The notes: generated by a model not told the origin, from the letters alone. Counted from the stretch's first letter, positions 25,090-31,592 are shown. The stretch is DNA of 37,608 nt from an uncultured Clostridia bacterium (GCA_947627345.1 CANQVS010000004.1:1-37608), one strand, 5' to 3'. Translations and numbers: made by a program.

Positions 25090-26175
25090 TTAATAAAAAG
25101 ACGAATTACTCATCATTATTAAAAATCCAATTGCAAAAGATAATATGCCGATTATCTTTAAAAGATTTTTAGCTTTTTTAGGATTCCTGCGATTTATAAC
25201 CCGCGAGATATTTCCAAAATCCCCGAGACAGATATAAGGTACCGCGGACCAAAAAACAAGAATTGTAATACTCATTCTCACTTGCATCTCCCATAACGGA
25301 GAACCGCTGATTTTAGGCATATAAGTTACAAACGAAAAAAGAAAAAGAAAGTAATAAATATAACATATTACTGTCAAAACTTTCTGCCACTTCTTACCCG
25401 TTCTGAAACCGGGAATATTTTTCGGAAATTCCTCGAGAAAACTTATCTTTTGAGGCTCCCTAAGAGGAGTTTCATTTTTTCCGAAAAGAGCGTTTTTAAG
25501 CTGTTCGGTATTTTCGTAGCGTTTGTTCTCGTCTATCTCAATGCAACGGCAGATTATTGGGCGGTAATTACCGCTGTAGAGATTTTCGCTCGGGAGTTTT
25601 CCCGTCAGCAAAAAATTCATCAAGACACCGCAGGAATAAATATCCGCCCTTTCGTTTGTCTGCGAAAACCCGAATTGTTCGGGCGACGCATAGCCCGCCG
25701 TGCCGAGCACACGGGTATCTTTCGCTTTATTTTCCTTAACCGTTCTTGTAATATCGAAATCTATTATCTTAACAATTCCGTTTTTATCAAGCATTACATT
25801 ACTCGGGTTAATATCGCGGTGTATAATTCCAAAGCGGTGCAACTCGCTCAACCCGTCGCAGAGCTGTGCCATAATGTTTTTAACTGCCTGCTCATTGTAC
25901 GGCGTAAAATCCAAAACAGCTCTTTCCAGAATTGTACCCTCAATGTACTCGGAAAGGCTTATGCACTTTCCGTTATCAAGAATACAGTCGTAAACTCTCA
26001 TAAGATTAGGGTGATTAATTCCAGCGATTCTCTCCATAACGGAAAAGTTCTCACCCGATGAAATTCTTTTGACCATAATACTGCCGTCTATGTTATTTCT
26101 TACAATAGAGATATTTTCCGCAAGCTGATACAGCTCGCTGAACTGCCAAAGATTATACCTTTCAATGTTAGTCAT
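25090..26175 (-). CDS. Membrane-anchored Ser/Thr protein kinase (DFD variant)
   Basis: 361 residues from the ATG at 26173-26175; the SD is weak (AAAGG, 12 nt). The cytoplasmic kinase domain (about 8-230) has the ATP lysine Lys36 (IMVKRI), a helix-C glutamate candidate Glu48 and the catalytic loop HRDINPSNVML with Asp121. The metal-binding Asp139 lies in a DFD in place of DFG, and the activation segment ends in GYASPEQFG. The glycine-rich loop is poorly conserved. Three hydrophobic helices follow (about 264-286, 300-318 and 336-356). No PASTA repeats, so it is not a PrkC-type wall sensor. It is divergent from an XRE-like gene (110 bp away) and upstream of a zinc-ribbon membrane protein. Substrate unknown. 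Confidence 0.88.
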   Translation of the reverse strand: MTNIERYNLWQFSELYQLAENISIVRNNIDGSIMVKRISSGENFSVMERIAGINHPNLMRVYDCILDNGKCISLSEYIEGTILERAVLDFTPYNEQAVKNIMAQLCDGLSELHRFGIIHRDINPSNVMLDKNGIVKIIDFDITRTVKENKAKDTRVLGTAGYASPEQFGFSQTNERADIYSCGVLMNFLLTGKLPSENLYSGNYRPIICRCIEIDENKRYENTEQLKNALFGKNETPLREPQKISFLEEFPKNIPGFRTGKKWQKVLTVICYIYYFLFLFSFVTYMPKISGSPLWEMQVRMSITILVFWSAVPYICLGDFGNISRVINRRNPKKAKNLLKIIGILSFAIGFLIMMSNSSFY

Positions 26176-26285
26176 CAAATTTAATAGCCTTTCTAACCAA
26201 AAATATATTGAATTGCAAATTAAATTACTATAAAATAAACTATGACAATATTTTACCATAATTTACAAAAAAGGGAAGATATAAT

Positions 26286-26708
26286 ATGAAAAAAACAACA
26301 GACGAACTCATCAAAATTTTAAAAATCAAAAACAGCGTCGAAGAATATTTTCACGAAAATTCGGAAGAGATTATTTTCGACACCCTGCCCGAGCTGTTGG
26401 AAACGCACCTGAAAAACAAGGGAATAAGCAAAAGCGAGGCGATTGAAAACTCGCAGATTGAAAAGCATTACGGCTATCAGATATTTTCCGGTCTTAAAAG
26501 GCCGTCGCGTGATAAGCTTATTATGCTTTGCTTTGGATTGGAACTTAAATTAGGTCAATTCCAACAAGCGCTGAAAAAAGCAGGCTGGGGCGAGCTTTAT
26601 CCGCGTGACAGGCGCGATTCTGTAATTATATTTGCAATTTATCATAAGCTTAACGTTATGGAAACCAACGATATGCTCTATGATATGAAACTAAAAATTT
26701 TGGAGTAA
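26286..26708 (+). CDS. XRE-like helix-turn-helix protein beside a Ser/Thr kinase
   Basis: 140 residues, no membrane segment. The centre reads KGISKSEAIENSQIEKHYGYQIFSG, then KRPSRDKLIMLCFGLELKLGQFQQALKKAGWGELYPRDRRD, the pattern of a lambda-repressor/XRE-type helix-turn-helix with a recognition segment around YGYQIFSG. A helical C-terminal tail (SVIIFAIYHKLNVMETNDMLYDM) may mediate dimerisation. Start ATG at 26286, SD GGGAAG. It reads divergently from the kinase gene and is closed by its own terminator. It could be a substrate or regulator of the kinase, or could bind the palindromes at 25007-25064; neither is shown. Confidence 0.75.
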   Translation: MKKTTDELIKILKIKNSVEEYFHENSEEIIFDTLPELLETHLKNKGISKSEAIENSQIEKHYGYQIFSGLKRPSRDKLIMLCFGLELKLGQFQQALKKAGWGELYPRDRRDSVIIFAIYHKLNVMETNDMLYDMKLKILE

Positions 26709-26724
26709 ATTATAAAAAGATTAT

Positions 26725-26764
26725 AAAAAACTCGGATTCAGGAGAACCTGATTCCGAGTTTTTG
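26725..26764 (+). terminator. Rho-independent terminator of the XRE-like gene
   Basis: Arms AAAAACTCGGATTCAGG (26726-26742) and CCTGATTCCGAGTTTTT (26747-26763), with one mismatch, a 4-nt loop and a T run. It begins 17 bp after the stop codon. The A run on the left could also stop minus-strand transcription. Confidence 0.88.
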
Positions 26765-26813
26765 GTTTATTAATTTCTCAACATATCTATTACTGGTATA
26801 ATAAAAAGTTTAT

Positions 26814-26837
26814 TTTGACTATAACTTTGACTATAAC
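26814..26837 (+). repeat. Two perfect 12-bp direct repeats beside tRNA-Pro
   Basis: TTTGACTATAAC occurs at 26814-26825 and again at 26826-26837. The arrangement resembles the TTGACTAACAT pairs at 28776 and 31369, which bracket the tRNA-Arg element, and all three share TTGACTA on the plus strand. These may be arm-type integrase binding sites left by a related element that used tRNA-Pro. Confidence 0.6.
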
Positions 26838-26879
26838 TTTTGCGTAATAATAGTCTATTTTGGGAAGTTTTGAGCAGAA

Positions 26880-26926
26880 AAAAACCGCACCTGATTGCCT
26901 GTAATTGGCTTTCTGATGCGGTTTTT
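26880..26926 (-). terminator. Terminator downstream of tRNA-Pro
   Basis: Outer arms AAAAACCGCA (26880-26889) and TGCGGTTTTT (26917-26926), with a smaller GCC/GGC hairpin inside. On the minus strand it lies 3 bp after the tRNA 3' end and is followed by a T run. Confidence 0.8.
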
Positions 26927-26929
26927 CTA

Positions 26930-27006
26930 TGGTCCGAGTGACAGGAGTCGAACCTGCGGCCTCTTGAACCCCATTCAAGCGCGCTACCAAACTGCGCCAC
27001 ACCCGG
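26930..27006 (-). tRNA. tRNA-Pro (anticodon GGG)
   Basis: 77 nt including an encoded CCA end. Acceptor arms CCGGGTG and CACTCGG pair fully with one G-T wobble. The anticodon stem CTTGA/TCAAG encloses the loop ATGGGGT, giving anticodon GGG, which reads CCC and CCU. The T arm reads GCAGG-TTCGACT-CCTGT. It has its own promoter and terminator. Confidence 0.95.
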
Positions 27007-27026
27007 ATAATTTATTCAACCGTGCT

Positions 27027-27055
27027 ATTATAGCATAAATTACCTTAAAGTGCAA
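27027..27055 (-). promoter_or_regulatory. tRNA-Pro promoter
   Basis: -35 TTGCAC (27050-27055) and perfect -10 TATAAT (27027-27032) with 17-bp spacing and a TG extension (TGCTATAAT) on the minus strand. The tRNA starts 20 bp after the -10. Confidence 0.8.
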
Positions 27056-27072
27056 GGCTTTTTTAGTTTTAT

Positions 27073-27109
27073 TTTTAAAAGCGCTGGAGGTAATTCAGCG
27101 CTTTTAAAA
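27073..27109 (-). terminator. Terminator of the NSS transporter gene
   Basis: A 14-bp stem TTTTAAAAGCGCTG (27073-27086) with CAGCGCTTTTAAAA (27096-27109) and a 9-nt loop. It starts 11 bp after the stop codon at 27120. Confidence 0.8.
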
Positions 27110-27119
27110 TTCCTAATGT

Positions 27120-28511
27120 TTATATTTTGAAAATTCCGAGAGAGCCAAGCAACAGAACAAACAGCATTATCGGCGCTATCACCTTTACCATTACTATATA
27201 CAGCGTTTTCCGCCCAAATTTTTCGCCGTTCTTTGTAGCTTCTTCTATAATAGTCTTCGGCTTAACTATCCAGCCTATAAGCACGCAGGTTCCTATCGCC
27301 AAGACAGGCATCAGGATACTGTTGCTGATATAATCTACAACGTCAAGCAACTGCGCGGTTACTCCGTTTGGAAGCGGAATTTCAAAATACAGAACATTGT
27401 ATCCCATACATATTACCACTCCCAAAATAAGCGTAACAACGCCCTCTATAACAGTAGCTTTTTTTCTCGTCGTTTTTGTTTTGTCTATTATTCCTGAAAC
27501 TACCGCTTCTAAGATGGATATTGAACTTGTAAGAGCAGCGAAAAGCACCATTAAAAAGAATGTGCAACCGATTATTCTTCCAGCTATTCCCATATGGGTA
27601 AAAATTTTCGGCATAGCGACAAACATCAAGCCCGGCCCTTGCGCCATTCCCTCTTGGCCGAGAAATACAAAAACCGCGGGAATTATCATTACGCCTGCAA
27701 GAAAAGCTACAACCGTATCGAAAATTTCAATCTGATTTACGGATTTCATAAGATTGCTCTTGTCCTTAAAATACGAGCCATAGGTAACCATAATTCCCAT
27801 AGCGACGCTTACGCTGTAGAAAAGCTGTCCCATAGCGTCCATTGTAACAACAAGCAAATCCTGTGCGGTTACCCCTTCTAAATTTGGAACAACATATACC
27901 ATAAAGCCCTCGATACCTGTTCTTCCTCCGGATTGCTCTCCGCCTTTCAGCGTCAAAGAATAAACTGACATTCCGACAACAAGCAAAATTAAAGCGGGCA
28001 TAATAATTTTTGACAGAGCCTCAATTCCCTTATTTACACCGCGGTAAACTACCACGCAGGTAACAGCGAGGAAAATTAAATCGTACACAATCGGTTCAAC
28101 AGGATTTGAAATAAAGTCTGTAAAATAACCGTCCGCAGAAGCGTCCATTCCCTGACCCGTAAGGAAAGCGACAAAATATTTAAGCACCCAGCCGCCGATA
28201 ACGCAGTAGTAAGGCAATATCAAAAACGGAACGGCGCTCGCGATACTACCGAGCCAACCCCAGTTTTTGTTTAACTTCCCGTAGGCAGTAAGACAGCTTT
28301 GGTGTGTTTTCCGTCCGATAGATATTTCCGTAACAAGAAGTGTAAATCCAAATGTTAACGCAAGAATGAGATATATGACAAGAAAAAGTCCGCCTCCGTC
28401 CTTAGCTGCAAGATAAGGAAATCTCCAAATATTGCCCAATCCGACTGCGGAACCCGCCGCCGCAAGCACAAAGCCTATTGAACTTGAAAAAGAATTTCTT
28501 TTATGCTCCAT
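27120..28511 (-). CDS. Sodium-dependent transporter, neurotransmitter:sodium symporter (NSS/SNF) family
   Basis: 463 residues from the ATG at 28509-28511 (SD GAGG, 6 nt spacing); two nearby upstream ATGs and a TTG are less well placed. The protein opens with the NSS signature FVLAAAGSAVGLGNIWRFPYLAAKDGGG, the region that binds sodium and substrate in LeuT-like transporters. About twelve hydrophobic helices follow. Bacterial members take up amino acids such as leucine, tryptophan or tyrosine; the substrate here cannot be told. Single gene with its own promoter (28566-28594) and terminator (27073-27109). Confidence 0.93.
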   Translation of the reverse strand: MEHKRNSFSSSIGFVLAAAGSAVGLGNIWRFPYLAAKDGGGLFLVIYLILALTFGFTLLVTEISIGRKTHQSCLTAYGKLNKNWGWLGSIASAVPFLILPYYCVIGGWVLKYFVAFLTGQGMDASADGYFTDFISNPVEPIVYDLIFLAVTCVVVYRGVNKGIEALSKIIMPALILLVVGMSVYSLTLKGGEQSGGRTGIEGFMVYVVPNLEGVTAQDLLVVTMDAMGQLFYSVSVAMGIMVTYGSYFKDKSNLMKSVNQIEIFDTVVAFLAGVMIIPAVFVFLGQEGMAQGPGLMFVAMPKIFTHMGIAGRIIGCTFFLMVLFAALTSSISILEAVVSGIIDKTKTTRKKATVIEGVVTLILGVVICMGYNVLYFEIPLPNGVTAQLLDVVDYISNSILMPVLAIGTCVLIGWIVKPKTIIEEATKNGEKFGRKTLYIVMVKVIAPIMLFVLLLGSLGIFKI

Positions 28512-28565
28512 TTTCATCCTCATTTTCAACAATAAATCAACAATTTTTATGATAATATGTGTTAA

Positions 28566-28594
28566 ATTTTACCATAGACAGAATTTATTTTCAA
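28566..28594 (-). promoter_or_regulatory. Predicted promoter of the NSS transporter gene
   Basis: -35 TTGAAA (28589-28594) and -10 TAAAAT (28566-28571) with 17-bp spacing on the minus strand. The leader would be about 50 nt. Confidence 0.68.
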
Positions 28595-28647
28595 TTGATA
28601 TAAATCACAAATTTCTCAAACGTCTTTTGTGTATTATTTTTATAAGA

Positions 28648-28678
28648 AAAACAGGCAGTTTTTTAAACCGCCTGTTTT
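28648..28678 (-). terminator. Terminator following the degenerate tRNA-Arg copy
   Basis: Arms 28648-28661 and 28665-28678 (AAAACAGGC with GCCTGTTTT) form a 14-bp stem with one G-U pair when read on the minus strand, followed by TTTCTTATA. It directly follows the broken tRNA copy, as a tRNA terminator would. It is probably the original terminator of tRNA-Arg, displaced by the insertion. Confidence 0.75.
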
Positions 28679-28679
28679 A

Positions 28680-28730
28680 TGGTATGCCTGACCAAATTTG
28701 AATCGGTACTCTACAGAGGTCGGAGACTGA
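28680..28730 (-). pseudogene. Degenerate 3' half of tRNA-Arg (left attachment-site copy)
   Basis: Aligning 28680-28730 with the 3' part of the intact tRNA-Arg (31504-31552) gives about 39 identities in 50 positions. These include an identical CTCTACAGAG block and TCGGAG from the anticodon arm. Similarity stops inside the anticodon arm, as expected for a crossover there. The 5' half of the tRNA is missing. Mutations in the T and acceptor arms mean this copy cannot work as a tRNA. It fits the displaced end of an att site. Confidence 0.75.
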
Positions 28731-28775
28731 GTAAAAACGACTAAATTACAATAGCAATGGGCATTTTAGCGACAC

Positions 28776-28798
28776 TTGACTAACATATTGACTAACAT
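28776..28798 (+). repeat. Left pair of TTGACTAACAT direct repeats (candidate integrase arm sites)
   Basis: TTGACTAACAT is found at 28776-28786 and 28788-28798 (12-bp period), about 45 bp inside the degenerate tRNA copy. The same 11-mer pair, with one change, lies inside the right end at 31369-31390. Such paired arm-type sites are bound by the N-terminal domain of many tyrosine integrases. Confidence 0.65.
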
Positions 28799-28906
28799 TA
28801 TTTTTTAATTAACAGCCAAATAATTGATTTTATTAATATCCATTGGAAGTGATTTTAGCTTCCGCTTTCTTCCCCAAATATATTAATCGTTATTTCCTAT
28901 ACCACA

Positions 28907-29791
28907 TTAATTAAACTTAACGTAATAATGCTTGCCATTGATTTTGATATAAGAATAACCTTTGTAATCACCTTTTTCAATCTCACTTATAAGTGTGTAT
29001 TTTGTACCCTTTTTAAGCTTTACTTTATCAGAAAGCTTTTTATCCTTAACAAGTGTTGCTGTTGTATCCGATTTAAGAGTATATTTCTTAAAACCTGAAA
29101 GGCTTTTTTTATCAAGATGTTTATTCATCATCCAGCCTGTTACTTTTCCGTACTTAACCTTGCTCCAGCCGTAACCGTCGTCCGTATCGGCAACAAGTTT
29201 TACCTTTGAACCTTTTTTTAGGTTCTTTAAGTTTTTAGAGCTTTTTCCGATAACGTCTTTATAAGCATATTTGTAAATCGCGCCGTTCTCTTTCAGAGCA
29301 ACAGTTTTTTCTGCCTCTGAAGAGTATTCCGGGCGGATAAAGCAGTTGACTTGATTTTTATTCCTTTTCTGTTCAAGAACGTAACCGCCGTTTGTAAAGT
29401 TCGTACTGCCCGTATTGCCCTCAATTGCTTTAAACTCTGTTGAGCTTATAATCTCGGAAACAATTCCTATATGGGTATGTTCTTTATGGTTTCCGCTGAA
29501 ATCATAAATCGCAAGGTCGCCCTTCTTTGGCTTAGTTTTATAACTAAGCTTTTGAGCCGACATCTCGGACATTACCACTCCACAGCTTGCCACCTTATCT
29601 CCGCCACAAAAGAGCTTGGAAGCTCCAAGTGATTTGAACAGATACCATATAAATACCACACACCACGGATAAGCGTCTCCGCTGACAGCTCGTCCGTAAA
29701 ATTCCGTGTTAAAAAGCACCTTGTTGTTACCATCGTCTTTTGTGCCTATATAAGATTTTGCCTTTTTTAATATCTTTTTAGCTGTAATCAT
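28907..29791 (-). CDS. Phage-type endolysin, CHAP amidase with two SH3-like repeats
   Basis: 294 residues. The N-terminal CHAP domain (about 1-150) has the catalytic cysteine Cys44 (YPWCVVFIWYLF) and histidine His107 (HTHIGIV), so it should cleave peptidoglycan as an amidase or endopeptidase. Two SH3-like wall-binding repeats follow (about 165-230, with GYGWSKVKYGKVTGWM, and 235-294). There is no signal peptide, as expected for an enzyme released through a holin. Its ATG overlaps the stop of the holin-like gene by 4 bp. The reading frame is intact despite the decay of the rest of the element. Confidence 0.9.
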   Translation of the reverse strand: MITAKKILKKAKSYIGTKDDGNNKVLFNTEFYGRAVSGDAYPWCVVFIWYLFKSLGASKLFCGGDKVASCGVVMSEMSAQKLSYKTKPKKGDLAIYDFSGNHKEHTHIGIVSEIISSTEFKAIEGNTGSTNFTNGGYVLEQKRNKNQVNCFIRPEYSSEAEKTVALKENGAIYKYAYKDVIGKSSKNLKNLKKGSKVKLVADTDDGYGWSKVKYGKVTGWMMNKHLDKKSLSGFKKYTLKSDTTATLVKDKKLSDKVKLKKGTKYTLISEIEKGDYKGYSYIKINGKHYYVKFN

Positions 29792-30111
29792 TTAAAAATG
29801 TCCTTTCCTAAGTTTTCCTTAATCTGTTTAATAGTCTGAATTACCTTGTCGTATCCGTTCGTCGTGACAAGAAAGCTCAAATACATAAGCACCGCTGTTT
29901 CAATCACGATTTGAGTTGTTACAGGTTTGTTGAAGTACAGACAATAAAGTAATACCATAAGGGCAGAAAGTACCACAGAAACAATCACAGCAAGAATATT
30001 TGACGAATAGTTCTTGTTGTTCATATCAAGTATGTACTTTATTCCCTGCACAGTCAGAGTTGTGAGTATGCTTACGACAAATAAGACAATAAGTATAAAT
30101 TGAAATCCCAT
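29788..30111 (-). CDS. Holin-like small membrane protein
   Basis: 107 residues from the ATG at 30109-30111 (MGFQFILIV), which has a very strong SD (GAGGAGG, 9 nt); the longer start at 30138 has none and would overlap the previous gene. Three hydrophobic helices (about 3-24, 40-62 and 70-88) and a charged C terminus ending GYDKVIQTIKQIKENLGKDIFK. The size, topology and place right before an endolysin fit a phage holin or holin partner. Such proteins have very low sequence conservation, so the role is inferred from context. Confidence 0.7.
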   Translation of the reverse strand: MGFQFILIVLFVVSILTTLTVQGIKYILDMNNKNYSSNILAVIVSVVLSALMVLLYCLYFNKPVTTQIVIETAVLMYLSFLVTTNGYDKVIQTIKQIKENLGKDIFK

Positions 30112-30115
30112 AACT

Positions 30116-30394
30116 TTAATCCTCCTCGATGAAATCATCGTCTGTTATTTCTTCGTTTAACTCTTCGTTATCTAAACTGTTTTTAATCTTATGTTTGTTT
30201 TCAATTGCGGATTTTATCAGATACATTATAATTCCTCCCGCCATAGGAGCGCCCACATAACTGTATAATCCTTCGAGATTAACATTATCGGGGGAAGTAA
30301 TTGCCTGATAAATTGTTATACCAACTCCAAAAAGCGCAATTAAAAGCCAAAGAACAGCTATTAAAAGCAAAATTTTTTTCGAGTATTCTTTCAT
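30116..30394 (-). CDS. Small two-helix membrane protein of the lysis cassette
   Basis: 92 residues with helices at about 8-30 and 45-62, followed by a strongly acidic tail (EELNEEITDDDFIEED). Similar small proteins are common before holin and lysin genes in clostridial prophages, where they may be holins, antiholins or anchors. The next gene starts 4 bp downstream, with its SD inside this gene's end, which indicates coupled translation. No specific function can be assigned. Confidence 0.6.
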   Translation of the reverse strand: MKEYSKKILLLIAVLWLLIALFGVGITIYQAITSPDNVNLEGLYSYVGAPMAGGIIMYLIKSAIENKHKIKNSLDNEELNEEITDDDFIEED

Positions 30395-30398
30395 ATAA

Positions 30399-30749
30399 TC
30401 AATCTTCCCTTTCTGAACATTTATTTTTTTCTTGCTCCTGTGCGGGCAAGTTCATCACTTGCTCGTGAAGCTCGGTCATAGTTCCGTTACCGCCCAAATC
30501 GTGATAAGCTTTGTAAGCTTTGTCGAACGCGTCTTTAGCGTATATATTACAATAACGCTTTTGAATATATTTCTCTCCGCTTCGTATCATTTCGGCTCTA
30601 AGCAGAGAGCATACGCCATTTTCAAGCGATTTCTCTTTTTCTATTTGTTTTTTTAGTTTAGAGCGCAAAGATGCGAAAACGGCTCCTACTCCTGCTACAA
30701 CTATTCCAAATATTACCTCCAACCAATATTGCATTATAAATTCAATCAT
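30399..30749 (-). CDS. Phage-type small membrane-anchored protein with coiled coil
   Basis: 116 residues. One N-terminal helix (about 8-27) is followed by a basic/acidic coiled-coil stretch (SLRSKLKKQIEKEKSLENG) and a helical domain ending AYHDLGGNGTMTELHEQVMNLP. The LGGNGT-x-TEL motif is familiar from uncharacterised proteins encoded between tail and lysis genes in Firmicute prophages. Its start overlaps the preceding stop by 1 bp (TAATG). Possibly a holin-like or spanin-like component; the role is unknown. Confidence 0.65.
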   Translation of the reverse strand: MIEFIMQYWLEVIFGIVVAGVGAVFASLRSKLKKQIEKEKSLENGVCSLLRAEMIRSGEKYIQKRYCNIYAKDAFDKAYKAYHDLGGNGTMTELHEQVMNLPAQEQEKNKCSERED

Positions 30750-30955
30750 TATACACCCTCGCTTTCTGATATAGGCTTGTCTGCCGGTTCGGGCAAATAA
30801 GTATTCTCGTCTATTTCAATAAAGCTGTCTTTTCGCTCGCCCTTAGCGAGATAAATTTCTTTAACACGCATTGTCTGTGTTTCTTTATCGGTAATAACCA
30901 TACCATCGTCTGCGATTAATCTTCTAAGATTAATTGTTCTTTTTTCTGCTGCCAT
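30749..30955 (-). CDS. Small phage-type protein ahead of the lysis genes
   Basis: 68 residues, soluble: MAAEKRTINLRRLIADDGMV at the start, and VKEIYLAKGERKDSFIEIDE in the middle. It resembles small tail-associated proteins that often precede lysis genes in prophages, but I do not recognise the family. SD AAAGGAG lies upstream at good spacing. It is the first well-supported gene of the cassette and is coupled to the next by TAATG. Confidence 0.55.
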   Translation of the reverse strand: MAAEKRTINLRRLIADDGMVITDKETQTMRVKEIYLAKGERKDSFIEIDENTYLPEPADKPISESEGV

Positions 30956-31002
30956 TCTTTAATATCTCCTTTATATTCTATGCTCGTCCACTAAAAAGTG
31001 AT

Positions 31003-31197
31003 TTATAATTTACTCACTCTTTTTATCCGAATATCAGTTTCAACATATATTTCCGCTGTTCTCAATCTCTGAATGTGAATTTTTATGATTATTTGGATAT
31101 CACAAAGTTTAGGGTTCTTCTCAGAGTAATAGAGCATTTTACGGCTCATAACCTTAGGCATACGCACACAACAAACCTTTTCAACGCTAACAACCAT
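31003..31197 (-). CDS. Doubtful small ORF at the deletion edge of the element
   Basis: 64 codons, basic, rich in Ile, Arg and Lys (ends RTAEIYVETDIRIKRVSKL). There is no SD before its ATG and no family match that I recognise. It sits between the lysis cassette and the integrase tail, so it could be the remaining 3' end of a larger phage gene cut by the internal deletion, with an accidental start. Similarity searching of the translation would settle it. Confidence 0.3.
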   Translation of the reverse strand: MVVSVEKVCCVRMPKVMSRKMLYYSEKNPKLCDIQIIIKIHIQRLRTAEIYVETDIRIKRVSKL

Positions 31198-31218
31198 ATT
31201 TTATATATCTAAAAGAAG

Positions 31219-31349
31219 TCAGACCATTTCCTACCTGAAACTACAATAAATATCTACACTCACTTATTAAGGGAACGGAAAAAATCAATACAAATAAACT
31301 CGATAAATTTCTTGAACCTGATAAATACAAAATAGAAGATGCTGTATAG
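31219..31349 (+). pseudogene. 3' tail of a tyrosine-family integrase gene
   Basis: Read on the plus strand, 31219-31269 gives SDHFLPETTINIYTHLL. This matches the C-terminal integrase motif (...TTxxIYxH...) with the nucleophilic tyrosine at codon 31255-31257. A shift into the neighbouring frame from 31263 gives LIKGTEKINTNKLDKFLEPD and ends KYKIEDAV with stop TAG at 31347-31349. Everything upstream of the active-site tyrosine is gone and the frame is broken, so it is non-functional. Its position, with the 3' end facing the intact tRNA, is the usual one for integrase genes of tRNA-inserted elements. Confidence 0.6.
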
Positions 31350-31368
31350 GATTATTTTTAATACAATT

Positions 31369-31390
31369 TTGACTAACATTTGACTAATAT
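31369..31390 (+). repeat. Right pair of TTGACTAACAT-type direct repeats
   Basis: TTGACTAACAT (31369-31379) is followed directly by TTGACTAATAT (31380-31390), 19 bp after the integrase stop and about 110 bp before the tRNA. It mirrors the pair at 28776-28798. Confidence 0.65.
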
Positions 31391-31454
31391 TCCTAACAAA
31401 TAACAACATCTATTTACTACATTTACACGCATTTTAATTCAGTTATAATAAAAG

Positions 31455-31500
31455 AAAAACCCACTAAATAAGCTATTTTCAGCTTATTTAATGAGTTTTT
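31455..31500 (-). terminator. Terminator after tRNA-Arg
   Basis: A long stem formed by 31455-31474 and 31481-31500 (AAATAAGCT with AGCTTATTT as its core), with a 6-nt loop and a few G-U pairs, ending in T-rich sequence on the minus strand. It lies 3 bp after the tRNA-Arg 3' end. Under the integration model this terminator arrived with the element. Confidence 0.8.
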
Positions 31501-31503
31501 ATA

Positions 31504-31580
31504 TGGCCTGCCTGACTGGATTTGAACCAGCGCTCTACAGAGTCGGAGTCTGTTGCATTATCCAACTGTGCTACAGGCAG
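31504..31580 (-). tRNA. tRNA-Arg (anticodon CCG)
   Basis: 77 nt with an encoded CCA. Acceptor arms CTGCCTG and CAGGCAG pair perfectly. The anticodon stem ACAGA/TCTGT holds the loop CTCCGAC, giving anticodon CCG for the codon CGG. The T arm is GCTGG-TTCAAAT-CCAGT. It is the insertion target of the decayed element; its 3' half is duplicated in degenerate form at 28680-28730. Confidence 0.95.
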
Positions 31581-31592
31581 ATTTATGTAATT

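Larger units (their letters stand above)
28680..31580. mobile_element. Decayed integrative element (prophage remnant) in tRNA-Arg(CCG)
   Basis: The limits are the degenerate tRNA-Arg 3' half (28680-28730) and the intact tRNA-Arg (31504-31580). Just inside each end is a pair of TTGACTAACAT-type direct repeats (28776-28798 and 31369-31390). The 3' tail of a tyrosine integrase gene (31219-31349) sits beside the intact tRNA. Between them are five or six minus-strand genes, most of them phage lysis-type. No replication, packaging or structural genes remain, so the element is about 2.9 kb and cannot move by itself. The model is integration into tRNA-Arg by a phage or similar element, followed by a large internal deletion. 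Confidence 0.75.

Noticed and set aside
25450..26061. 203-codon plus-strand ORF antisense to the kinase gene
   Set aside because: The kinase motifs on the other strand are unambiguous; the antisense reading has no domain pattern.
26770..27002. Two overlapping minus-strand ORFs of about 70-76 codons over tRNA-Pro
   Set aside because: They read through the tRNA, its terminator and the 12-bp repeats; the apparent YSQSYSQ peptide comes only from those DNA repeats.
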